This document shows, one piece after another, positions 11,717 through 22,679 of a DNA stretch of 64,000 bases. A program made the translations under genes and the position numbers. Origin of the DNA: Nemania diffusa (Eukaryota > Ascomycota > Sordariomycetes > Xylariales > Xylariaceae); the NCBI GenBank assembly GCA_038501195.1, contig JBBPUQ010000002.1, positions 5,223,001 to 5,287,000 on the forward strand. The letters run 5' to 3'. The notes beneath the pieces were generated by a model. The model made no database searches. It had not been told where the DNA came from and saw nothing but the letters and a program-made list of their open reading frames with translations. Numbering within the stretch: the first letter of the stretch is position 1; the number at the start of each line of letters is the position of its first letter.

Positions 11717-12326
11717 GGCGGAAATGACTTGGCTCCATAAGTGCATGCATGCTACGGATATGTCAACTTAGCCCCTTACATGATCATTCGAAACCGGCAT
11801 GTGTATGATACCGACAGGTCTACAGTAGAGCATGGACGAGAAATATCCCATGTGGGATTGTTCATGATTGAGAAATAAAAGTGTATTAAGGCCCATATCA
11901 ACCAAACTCCGACAGACGATATTTTGCCCCTTGTGATTCCCCGAAGGTAGGCAATGTGATGTGTTCATGCTCCTGAGAATATCTATCGTGAAGCACGCTT
12001 CTTCTTGTTCTTCTGGTCAAGCCCACCCAAAAAGACGACGAAATGGTTTCCCCTTCCGATTGATGATGATGATACAGACCGTCGAAATTTAGGAGCTCCG
12101 CCCGAATGCTCTCTCTCGACTCTCCGTAAGCCATGCCCTCGATCTATGGTTCGACGCTCAAAGAGACAACGATATCAACGCTAAGTTTCCTCCTCTCACT
12201 TGCATTGAAGATAGGCCAACGAGCTCAACGGAATAGCAAAGCCGTAGCATGCCTGTGTAGTTCTGCTCTCGGTTCCCGCCTCTTTCTGATCATCCTATCT
12301 TCGCCCACTCCTAAGATAGCATTAAT
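11717..12326. other. convergent 3' intergenic region
   Basis: About 0.6 kb between two gene ends that face each other. It should hold both 3' UTRs and terminators. A short GATGATGAT run lies near 12060. I see no gene. Confidence 0.55.
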
Positions 12327-13227
12327 TTAGCAGCATTTACCGCCTGATTCTGTAGCTGCACCACGGCCGACGGGGACGTTAGACGACGACGGGTCAGTCT
12401 TGGCGGTATCGATGATGCGCTTCTTGATGTCTGCCGCTAGGTTGTAAAAGGCCTTGTCGATGTTGATGTTACTCTTAGCCGAGACCTCGAGGAAGGGCAC
12501 GCCCAGCTCCTTTGCTAGGGCTTCGCCCTGCTCTGTTGATACCACACGCTTCTCTTCCCAGTCGCACTTGTTTCCAATTAAAATCTTGTTGACGCCTTCG
12601 GTGGCGTGTTGTTCTACGTTGGCGAACCATGTTCGGATATCTGTGCAAAAGCGAGTGTCAGCTGCCAGCCCTGAAAGCGAGGTTGACAAGGGGAGCCCTG
12701 TCATTTCACGAAGTGGTATAGTTGAGGCGCTTGGCTCGTGTATAGCACACCAAAATGACCAGAAAGCCCCTTCCAGAATATAGGAATGTGTGCAAAGTAG
12801 GCTTACTCTCAAAGGATCTTTGATCGGTGACGTCGTAAACAAGGAGAATGCCCATGGCGCCGCGGTAGTAGGCTGTCGTGATAGTTCGGAATCGTTCTTG
12901 GCCCGCGGTATCCCATATCTGCAACTTCACACGTTTACCGTCCAGCTCGATGGTCCGGATCTTGAAGTCGATACCGATGGTCGTAATGAAGGAAGGCGTG
13001 AACGAGTCCTCGCTAAACCGCAGCAGGCAGCATGATTTGCCCACGCCCGAGTCGCCGATTAGCAGCAGCTTGATCTATCCAGCACAATAACCCTATATCA
13101 GTCACATTGCCAATCTACCATACCGAACCATCTCGAGGGGGGGCCAGAGGATGTGGTAAGGAGCCGTTTGATCCTCGAACGGGACGGGTGGACCTACTAA
13201 GAAATCATAGTTACGGTTCCCCGACAT
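12327..13227 (-). CDS. SEC4: Sec4/Rab8 secretory GTPase
   Basis: Rab GTPase that drives tethering of post-Golgi secretory vesicles at the plasma membrane through the exocyst; it is important at hyphal tips. Exons are 13227-13198 (30 nt, [10 protein letters not shown]), 13074-12807 and 12640-12327, with introns of 123 and 166 nt; the product has 203 residues. All motifs are intact: GDSGVGKS (17-24), TTIGIDF switch I (41-47), WDTAGQE (64-70), NKCD (123-126), EVSAKS, and the C-terminal GGKCC geranylgeranylation site. The stretch [19 protein letters not shown] is typical of filamentous-fungal Sec4 (srgA in Aspergillus). The tiny first exon was placed by its perfect match to the family N-terminus and by the reading phase. 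Orthology is close to certain. Confidence 0.96.
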
Positions 13228-16226
13228 GATGACGAAGATACGAGGTTCGGTCTGATGGGCGGGACACGGGTCGACAGCGGCGGCGGCGGCGGGATGTTGG
13301 GGTTTGGTGATTTAGCAAGTGCAGCGAGCGACAAGCAGCGCTGATTAATAAGTGGTCGAGGTCGAATTGATGTTGGTATGGTAGGACAGGACGGGATGGA
13401 ACAGGACAGAGCGAGATAGCATAGGATAGGATATGATGAAGGACCGTGTGTGTCGTCGGTTGTCAAGTCAGATGCGGCGGGATCGACGGTAGGTACAGAG
13501 TAGGTAGCGGTGATACAGCACTATACGGTACCTTATAGCAGGTACCTGTACTGGATGTAAACCGGGCGCAGGTAGTGTTGTCTAGCTGGGTTGGTACTAG
13601 ACTACAGAGTACGTGTACAGTACAAACAGGTATAGTACTAATAGTATGGCACCGCGACAACTATGACGAGGAGGCTGGGGCGGGTTTAACGTTTTGGTAC
13701 TTAGAGATGGGTCTCTACTTATGTAGGTTCTACTCATCCCTATCGGCTACAGCATACACGCAGTAGTAGGTACCTGTAGTAAATGATAGTAGCGTATGTA
13801 TGCAGTAGGTACTCGAGGTCTGGGCAAGATTAACAATGAAAAGATGAGAACAGAAGACCGTTACCCTGTACCTACGAGTTTAGGTACTTAGGCAGCACCT
13901 AATAAATTCAACTATTAAATCTTCTCAGGCTCATACAACGGAGGCCAGAGGGAAGGCTACCTATTAGGTACCCGTAGCTACTCCAAACTATCAATTCACT
14001 ACCTCTAGTTTCGTATACTCTAACACCTACTCGGGTACCTTAATCGTAAGCACGTGTCCTAAACGCAGGTGCACAGCAAGCGTTATAAGGTTGCCTAATT
14101 AGGCGCCTATTCGAGCAGGTCCCCCCACTAATCCCCTATTGGGAGAGTTACCTGTCTAGGCACGGTACATCTATTTGGGTATTCTATATTATTGACACCC
14201 TATATTGCATTTTACAGTTCGTCGAGTTTGAGAAATTTTGAAAATATTAATGATGAAAAGTTCAGTTTACTATATTGATCTCTTTATTTACTAAGAAGTG
14301 AGTATTTAAACTCATATGATACCTACTAAAGTTCCTAGTTTCATAAGCTTACTATCCACTTATCCTAGTCAAATCATCTTTGAAGAGAGGCTCAACACAG
14401 CCCTGCGTTATATCATGTATATCATGTATATTACAGAGACAGGTGTGGCCCAGCTACCAATCAAATAGATTCCTATCACCAGAATCCCTCCTGTCATTCT
14501 CTCCTTGCTGATGATTATCTGCAAGGAAGCGAGTACGTGATCACTGCCCACATTGTATCCCCTATCTGTAACAAATTAATTTCTATCGTGCCACCTCCTA
14601 GATAGCTGTCGTTGTTTGGATGATACACAGTTTTTCATAATGATAATTATAAAATAGGTCACAATATTACGCCAGGGAAAACTCAACATTGACTTAGAAA
14701 TGTAACTCACTTACAACTCTATAATAGATCCTAGAAGTGTATACTCTCCAGATAATATGATAAGTTAGACCCTGTGTCTGTCGTCAGCTCGCTAAAAGCA
14801 TTCGCTGTAGTTTGTGAAAGGGTTTCGTAGATGTTCAAGCATAACCAGTGAGTTAGATATAAGTCAAATGTAGCTAGATTTTTAAATATGATGAGCAGAC
14901 CGTTTAATAAGTGCTCGGACAAAAGAGGTCGACCATCCCGGATAGTTTAGTCTCAAATGATCACTTATACTGGAGATAAGAAATTCTAGTACCACAGCCC
15001 GTACAACTGAGAGTAAAATAACGAGAAATTTATATTCGGCAGCATGCTTGTGAAATTAGATCCATAAGTTGCGTAGATATGAAGTTCCGGGTCAGTAGAT
15101 ACTCTATCTAAAACTAAGAGGAGCCAGTTTCCAGCACTAATAAATATGTCGGTTCCACATGACTGATAAGAGGCGTATTTCAGCGTCACGCACCATATTC
15201 ACCATGATATCTATACTCTTATAATCAACCACCAAATCGCCTTCGTAGAGCATGACCATGAGATAGTAACATGGCTATTAACTAGATATTATGTTCACGT
15301 ATTGTTAGAAATAAAGCAGGGCTACTGTATAGACATTGTTGATGAGACAACATGAAAGACGATACAAGCTTGAGCTTTATCTTATCAGACTGCTCTTATC
15401 CTCTCAGATTTTCTATAGCGATTGAGACATAGTATCTCAGAACGGCACAAATCAATGAGCTAGATCTACTTCCGGTGAATCAATCCGCAAGCCATCTCGC
15501 TGTAGTCGATAGCCAAGACCGCATAGTCACTCGCAGGTCGGCGGTCGGCGCCCGACACCGCACGTGTGTTCTGAGTGTCTCAATACTCTCTTAAGAGTGA
15601 GGAGAGAGAAGAAAGAAGGAGGGGAGGCCAGGGGGGGACGAATGCCTACCATTCGGCTGTTCCCGTCGGTGACGGAATTTCCCACATGCAAAGAATTGCT
15701 TAGCAAATTACAAGAGACCTCGCTATCCACGTGGATACAAGCCAGCACATGGCGGCGAGGCAAGTAGCGCAAGTGGTTCCTCCATCCATCTGGGCCATCT
15801 CGCATAGCAGCCGGATCTCCAGCTGAGCTGAGGGAGTGCATTCGGATCCGGTGGGACCAATGTTCCCAATCTCCCGTCAATATGTCCCGAAGAGGAAGCT
15901 CGTAATATACCAGCTCTAGACTCCAGCCCCGACTCGTTATAGGCCAATCGATTTCCCCATCCGCGTCTTCAGCTAGTATGGGATAGCTTGGCTATCGTAT
16001 ATCGCCGGCTGCTTAGCTTCTTCTTTCACCTCCCGATCGCGGATTAGCCACGATAAAGAACGCGTGCACGGCGCGAGCGACGCCCCCTTCTGGGTATACA
16101 AAAGAGATGAGGCCCTTCCCATCGTTGGCAGCGATGTTTTCTGTCTAGTGCACGGTGGTTGATGCTCAATCCCTCTGTACTGAGTCGGCAAGGAAGAGAG
16201 AGAGTATTAGTCGTTGAGTCGTGAAA
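13228..16226. other. 3-kb divergent intergenic region rich in TAGGTACC motifs
   Basis: Between SEC4 (minus) and the RNase T2 gene (plus). The first kilobase has many copies of GTAGGTAC/GGTACCTA-type words, for example near 13529, 13545, 13769, 13891 and 14034. Beyond about 14160 the DNA is AT-rich and featureless, with a short TATATCATG tandem near 14410. The last 200 bases before 16227 should be the RNase promoter. I find no gene. Confidence 0.6.
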
Positions 16227-17502
16227 ATGTTGTCCAAGATTGCGCTGATCGAGGCCGCCGTAGCCATCGGCTCGGCTACGGCTGTGTCCCTTTCTTCGTG
16301 TTCCGCCGATCTGCCCCTCAGTTGCTCCAACACGACAGCCGTGCAGGATCTCTGCTGCTTCAACTACCCAGGAGGCGACATCCTGCTCACCCAGTTCTGG
16401 GACACGGATCCCTCCACCGGACCCTCAGATTCGTGGACAATCCACGGACTCTGGTACGTATAGCATCGCGCGCCGCCCCCTGGACATGAATCGGCCAGCT
16501 CACACCATTCACAGGCCCGACAACTGCGACGGCACGTATCAGCAGTACTGCGACCTAAACCGGCAGTACACCAACATCACCGCGATCCTCAAGGAGAAGG
16601 CGCCGTGCACGCTGAAGACGATGCAGACGTACTGGAAGGACTACGAGGGCGACGACGAGACGTTCTGGGAGCACGAGTTCGGCAAGCACGGCACGTGCAT
16701 CAGCACGCTGAACCCGGAGTGCTACGCCTCGTACCAGGCCACGGACGAGGTGCCCGACTACTTCAACCAGGCCGTGGCCCTCTTCAAAACCCTACCCACA
16801 TACGACTGGCTCGCCGCCGCGGGCATCGTGCCCTCGGCCACGCAGACGTACACGCTCGCGGCGATCCAGGCCGCGCTGACCGCGCACCACGGCCACAACG
16901 CCGTCATCCGCTGCAGCGGCAGCGAGCTCAACGAACTGTGGTACCACTACCACGTGCAGGGCCCCGTGTACGGGGGCAACTTCCAGGCCGTGGACCCCGT
17001 GGGCTCGGGGAACACCTGTCCCTCGACGGGTATCAAGTACTTGCCCAAGTACTCCACCTCTACCACTACTACCGCCGCCACCACCGCAACCGCCACAACG
17101 ACCACGACCAAGACCACGACGTCCACCGCGATCCCCACCGGCGCGCCCGGCGCCCTGACGGGCAAGGGCTACGTGTACGTGCAGCCCGACGGCTTCGTGA
17201 TCAGCGCCGGCAACTGGTACCGCGCGGGCGGCACGCCGGCGACATTCACGCCGACCGCGGACGCGGACGGGCAGACCTTCACGCTGAAGACGAGCAAGGG
17301 GCCCTGCCAGGTGCTGGCCGACGCGACGCTGAGCTGCGCCGCCGGCCTCGTCGCGAGCAGCTTCGGCTACGACGGCACGCACCTCACCTACGGCGGCGCC
17401 GCCACCTTCTACGCCACCGCCGCCCCCAGCGGCCAGGACAAGGGCGTCATCTACACCAGCGCGCAGGCCGTCTCGCTGCAGATGTACTGGGTGGCTATAT
17501 AG
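16227..17502 (+). CDS. secreted ribonuclease T2 with C-terminal domain
   Basis: RNase T2-family endoribonuclease that cleaves single-stranded RNA through 2',3'-cyclic phosphates, acting outside the cell or in the vacuole. Exons are 16227-16453 and 16515-17502; the 61-nt intron interrupts the first active-site motif, and the product has 404 residues. The ATG at 16227 opens a signal peptide of about 20 residues. The CAS1 motif reads TIHGLWPD with catalytic His73; CAS2 reads FWEHEFGKHGTC with Glu130 and His134. Many cysteines are spaced as in the fungal family. A Thr/Ser-rich linker (roughly residues 275-305) leads to a C-terminal beta-rich domain ending YWVAI, as in Rny1-type enzymes, where this domain is thought to bind the cell surface or substrate. 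Coding GC is high compared with the flanks. The active site is complete, so the enzyme should be functional. Confidence 0.95.
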
Positions 17503-17889
17503 GTGATGGCAAGTCGGATAGAGATAGCGGTGGGCGATGGGTAATATGGCAGCCGTCAGCAAATCAGTTGTAATATGACTGAAAGCTATCGGGATAATAA
17601 GGATACGGATATAGACCTCCTTATCCTGTGATCATAGATTATACTGCTAACATGAGGGTGTAAAACTTGCGGGTTAGCCATGTAACGATAATTTACCATA
17701 CGAAGGCAACGAATGATGCAAAACTTTATGAATGATCCAAAAATGTTTTATTTATTTTAGGTGGGATGTCCTTGTGAAAGATAACCACTTGGGCCTCTAA
17801 ATTTTCCACTCTCGCAATGCAACGCTATGCTATGCTATGCAGTCCTCTTTATTGTAGCACCAGAGGTAGTTCCTAGGAACTCGGCACCT
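17503..17889. other. convergent 3' region, RNase T2 / NCA2
   Basis: Short region between two gene ends facing each other. It is AT-rich, with a TATTTTATTTATTTTAG stretch near 17744-17760 and a GCTATGCTATGCTATGC tandem near 17825. It should hold both 3' UTRs; no gene is seen. Confidence 0.5.
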
Positions 17890-19968
17890 CTATCTAAGCC
17901 ACTTCGCATAAGCCCATCGGATTCGATCCAGAGCTCGCTGCTGGTATTGAACACCTCTGAGATTGGCAAGGTCATCTAAGTCCTCCAAAAAGTCCTTCTC
18001 AATGTCAGGAGGGAGTAGTTTGTGGGCAAGGCGGCGTAAGACATGGACTTCACATATGAGAAAGCCGTGGTCCTTGTATGGGAGCACATTCGTTTGCGTC
18101 GGGGCAGCCTCCGAAAAGATGCGGTCAATGTTGCGAAGAACACGCACACATCTACCCGCCTTCCGGTTCTCAGCGTACCCTCTCCGTCCGCCGAATACCC
18201 CGAGAAGGTATCGCGCTACCCCGGCGGAAACAAAGATACCAGGAGTGAGCCCAACAAAGCCGAAAACGAGCTCCTGACTTCGCAGCAGAGAATCTATGCC
18301 GCTCATCGCCACCTCAACATCCACTTTCGTCTTTTGAACTTGGATGAGCAGAGTTCGGACGAGGTCCCCACGCACAGTACCTCTCAAGGGGTTCCTGAGA
18401 TCTTTTTCGTAGGCGCGAAGAATAGGGGTCACATCTCCCTCACGGACTTTGGCCCGAATCTCAGCGACTTGTGCCTCCGACACCGATGAACCTCCAGCTA
18501 CAGTTGAAGACTTGTCAAGAGCGAAGTCCACCACCATACGTTCTAAACTTTCCCTGTCTGCCCTGAGACTATCCCGGCTCATGATGGCAATCTCACTATT
18601 GGCATCGTGACGAATTGTCCCTATTACCTTTCTCACGGGTTCGATGACCCAATTGAACCAAAAGTCACGGACAGTCGCGCCCAAGTCTTGGACCCAGTGA
18701 AGAAGTTCCTGCCTTTTGTTGACCAATATCCGCAGAATTGTGGTCGAGGAGAGCAGGAGAGCGGTAGCAGGAAGCCAATACCGAACTAGCCGAGAAGGCC
18801 GCCCGTTTTTCGTAACAAGTTTCCTTGCTGCTGTAATATTCCAGGACAGTTGGCTGTCTAATAATGCATGCAGTCTTTTAGCAACGACGATCGGGCGATT
18901 TTGATCCTCTTCCTCGGCTTGCAAAGATAGCGCGTCCTCGGCTACGGCAGCAAAGACCTTATCCTCCATTTGGTTAGTATTAAGATCCAAGTCTAGAATG
19001 TCACGGAGCATCATATCCATGAGTGCTACGCTTCTTTCAACCACACCCTTCCATTCCAGGTTATTGGGCAGGGAAAGTTCGCTGTCACTTCTCCCATCAT
19101 CAGCCCCAATACCATTAAACGCGAATCCCTCATCAATAAGGACACCAAGACCGCTGGCTGTCATGTCTCTCATTTTCTTGAGCCTTGCCTGTTTTCTTCG
19201 AGCCTCAGCGCGACATAGCGCTACAGGTGACATCATTCGTCGTTGGACGTCAGCAAGCGATTTTTCAAGAATCGTTGATTGAACAATCGCATAGAATCGT
19301 CGCCATTGTGGCATCATGCTAGGAGTAGCGGTGTTGGTAGATGGGACTTCCGACTCAGCATTAATAGCATGAGCACCAGTGTATCGCCGTAGTCGAGCTT
19401 TGCTATCTTCATAAACCTCTAAAAACCATACCCAAAGTCTAGCGGGACAGATTTGAACCATGTAGAAAGTGGTAGAGAGTGGCGATGATAAAACATCGTC
19501 CCAATACCATATATGATCACTTAAAGGCACGATTTGGTCCAACAGCATCTCCACAACAACGCCGTATGTCTGGACGGCGGCCTTGCTGACCAGAAGCCAT
19601 TCGAGATCTGATTCATACTGACTTAGCTGTGAATCCTCCAGTGCGCGGTCTGATAGTAGGCTGGACTGCGTGAGAAGAGACTGTAGCTGAAGTGACGGAA
19701 GAACAGCTTGGGAGCCCGGGGTAGCTGATAATGCCTTTATGATCCTTAATAAATCTTTGACCCGAGGGGTGTGTAGCACTGTATTTAGTTGCACGGCAGC
19801 CTCATTTGTAGGATGGGCTTGTGGACTTGTTATAGTTGCATATATGATGCCATCTAAGTGGGCGTCCAACCGGCGAACTTGACTTGTTGGAAGGTATGTG
19901 TTAGTAGAGCAAGGGTGAAGCTGTGCGTACTCGGTTAAGGTCTCGACTTACTCCGCTAACACGGACAT
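17890..19968 (-). CDS. NCA2: NCA2, nuclear control of ATP synthase protein
   Basis: Mitochondrial membrane protein of the NCA2 family; in yeast it is needed for correct expression of mitochondrially encoded ATP synthase subunits 6 and 8. Exons are 19968-19952 (17 nt) and 19882-17890, giving 669 residues. The 69-nt intron has an ideal GTAAGT donor and a CTACTAAC branch site. Splicing produces MSVLADQVRRLDAHLDG, the family N-terminus; without the small exon there is no ATG. Likely membrane segments lie near residues 374-393 (LVRYWLPATALLL) and 543-567 (LVFGFVGLTPGIFVSAGV). The block KTKVDVEVAMSGIDSLLRSQELVFGFVGLTPG is in this region and is the family hallmark. The gene is divergent from ERG25 across 1 kb. 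Identity is firm; the molecular mechanism of the family is still unclear. Confidence 0.93.
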
Positions 19969-21020
19969 ATTTGCTTCCGATGGGACGATATTTAGCTACG
20001 TCAAGCAAAAAAAGGGTCTATGGGTCGATGCCTAAGAGTGTAGGTATGTGAAAGCTGTCATCCCCCTATTATGATCATGCCACCTTTGGGGAGAGCCGCA
20101 AGTGCTCATGAATTGCTCAACAGACAAGAGACTTTTCCGGGTACCCAATATCCGAGCTGACAAAGCTGAGGTCTAGGGTAAAACTGCCGCTAGATTTAAG
20201 ACAGATAGCTACCTAGTTGTACTGTAGGTACTAGATAGGTAATAGCATTAGGCGGTGCTGCTCATCCCGGTGTAAGTATTGCCACAAGTGGAACAATTGT
20301 CGAGAATCGTTCGATGTTCACTTTTTAGCAACCCAGAAAAAAGTTACCAAATATGAGGTCATGAGAGAAGCCAAGCATTCTGTACCTACCTAATGTACCG
20401 ATCTAAGCCTAAGCCCCCCGGTACGACGCTATGACCATGTTGTAGATTGGCTTGTAACGGTTCACAGCTGGCGTGCCCCGGCGGGAGCTGCCGTCAGCTC
20501 GGGACCTGTGTTGTGGATCTCGACAAGCATGCCCCAGTATTCGGTGTATCGTTTTTCCTCTTACCGCTTGTCTCGTCCCAGCTGTCTCGGCCCACCTATT
20601 CACTATTGTGCGCAAGCTAGCTCCCAATTTGCCACAATAGGTGGGTCCAAGCTTCAGTCTAACAATACAATACTAGAGAAATCCGAATACGAACGCGATA
20701 AGATTGCCCATAGATCTTTGCCCCACGTTCTTGACAACGGGATCTCGAAATCCCAGTGGTCTTATTGTGGCAGCATCTCTGCTGATTGGCTATTGCTCGG
20801 GGCGGACCAGGGACCTGCATTGCAAATCTCCTAATCGCCTCCTTATCACCTCCTACTTACTGCCGATTTTCTGGTCTTCTAGTATCCTTTAAAGAATCAT
20901 AGACGCGTCGCCTTTGGGTTCCTTTTTCATTCCTTATTCTGCAGGACCCAATTGGCAACCATCCTTCTTCCTTTGGTGCATCTCATTAATCATTTGGTCG
21001 ACTGGCGGGAAAGAAACACC
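19969..21020. promoter_or_regulatory. shared promoter region of NCA2 and ERG25
   Basis: Divergent 1.05-kb spacer. A reverse CCAAT box (GATTGG) lies at about 20784-20789, some 235 bases before the ERG25 start, and the DNA near ERG25 is pyrimidine-rich. Frames of up to 108 codons here have no homology I recognise. I see no clear sterol-response element, though sterol genes are usually controlled by SREBP or Upc2-type factors. Confidence 0.45.
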
Positions 21021-22129
21021 ATGGCAACATTGTAAGACCCCTAAAACGAGCTTCCCCTATCCGACTTCTTCAACACCGGAAGAACTTGGGCTAACTTTTG
21101 CTGTTTGTAGAAACTCGACGCTTGTGGGCGCATTTAGCCAACCCGACACCTTCTCCAGCGTATTCGAGGAAGTTTCGAAGTACAATGTCCAGCTCAATAT
21201 TGCCGAGCGCCTCTGGGCGGTTAGTTTCCTTTCCCGACCGTGAGATTCACAATTGCTGAACAACCGATAGGCTTGGTATCTCTGGATGCAGAACGATGTG
21301 CTGGCCACTGGTATTATGAGCTTTGTCTTGCACGAGGCCATTTATTTCGGCAGATGCCTTCCCTGGATGATAATCGACCGAATGCCTTATTTCAACAAAT
21401 ACAAAATTCAAAATGTTGGTCTACATGCGCATCTAATCAAAGAAAGGAAACTGGATTAACTAACCCCTGATACAGCAAAAAATACCCACGCTAAAGGAGC
21501 AATGGGAATGTGCTAGCCTTGTGCTTCTTAGCCATTTCACCGTCGAGCTTCCCCAGATCTGGCTCTTCCATCCCATCGCAACCTACTTCGGCATGGACTT
21601 CGGCGTCCCCTTCCCTTCCCTCGGCAAGATGGCCTTCCACATCGCTATATTCTTTGTTTTGGAGGACACCTGGCATTACTGGTTCCACCGGGCTCTGCAT
21701 TACGGCCCTCTTTACAAGATGATCCACAAGCTTCACCATACCTACTCTGCTCCTTTCGGTTTGGCTGCCGAGTACGCTTCGCCCATTGAGGTTATGCTCC
21801 TAGCCCTTGGAACCGTTGGATCCCCTATCCTATGGGTTTCATTGACTGGTGACCTCCACCTGTTTACTATGTACCTGTGGATTGTTGGCCGTCTGTTCCA
21901 AGCTATCGACGCTCACAGTGGCTACGATTTCCCCTGGAGCTTGCGACACTTCCTCCCGTTCTGGGCTGGAGCTGACCACCACGACACCCACCACGAGCGC
22001 TTCATTGGCAACTACGCCTCCAGCTTCCGCTGGTGGGACTACATGCTAGACACCGAGTCCGGCCCCGAGGCTGCCAAGCGCCGCCGAGAGAGGAAGATGA
22101 AGGCGATGAAGAGCAAGAAAGCCCAATAG
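21021..22129 (+). CDS. ERG25: C-4 methylsterol oxidase
   Basis: Di-iron membrane oxygenase of the ER that starts removal of the two C-4 methyl groups of 4,4-dimethylsterols in ergosterol synthesis, together with Erg26 and Erg27. Exons are 21021-21031 (11 nt), 21111-21219, 21271-21414 and 21476-22129; introns are 79, 51 and 61 nt, and the product has 305 residues. The three histidine clusters that hold the iron pair are present: HRALH (159-163), HKLHH (172-176) and HHDTHH (256-261). Several hydrophobic segments agree with a multi-pass protein. The C-terminus KKAQ fits a dilysine KKxx ER-retrieval signal. The first coding exon holds only three and two-thirds codons; it was placed because it gives an ATG in phase and the expected MATLNST start. 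Family assignment and activity are near certain. Confidence 0.95.
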
Positions 22130-22679
22130 ACTGCTGGCATCACTCACGAATAGAACCTGGTATATGGGATCATCAACCCATTCCACATTACTAAGAGTAT
22201 GTGGCCATGAACAGCGACTAAGTGTTCATGGTACCAATAATGCAAGACATAGCCCCTAAAGCAGCATCGACTGCGAGCGCACCAAGATTACACGCCTTAT
22301 TAGGCTTACAAAGGCGCCTACTGTACATTACCTGGAGATGTAGATATTTGGTCGAGCCAGGTTTTGCACTCTCTGATGACGATAAGATACGAAAACCCCT
22401 ATATAGACTAATGCAGAAGACCAAGCCCTTCATGGGCATAATATATAAACCTATCAAATAAGAGATTCGGTTTTTTTGATGTCCTTGTCGCGTGTTTCTC
22501 CTTTCTCATAAAGTGTCCGTGATTATTTTTTGATATAAGGCGAGCAGAGAAAGCCTATAAGGCTCAATAGTTAGGTACAAACTTACAAAATCATTGCAAC
22601 CCGAGAGATGGTAATTTGCTTCAACGGGCAAACTTGTGCGATAAACGGCCTTGTCCATCCGCGGAAGACGCAGCTCAAT
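22130..22679. other. convergent 3' region, ERG25 / pterin dehydratase
   Basis: About 550 bases between two gene ends that face each other; they should hold both 3' UTRs. Short frames on both strands show nothing recognisable. Confidence 0.5.

Noticed and set aside
16605..17573. Long frames on both strands inside the RNase T2 gene
   Set aside because: They overlap the proven RNase frame and have Arg/His-rich or Val-rich low-complexity translations caused by high GC3.
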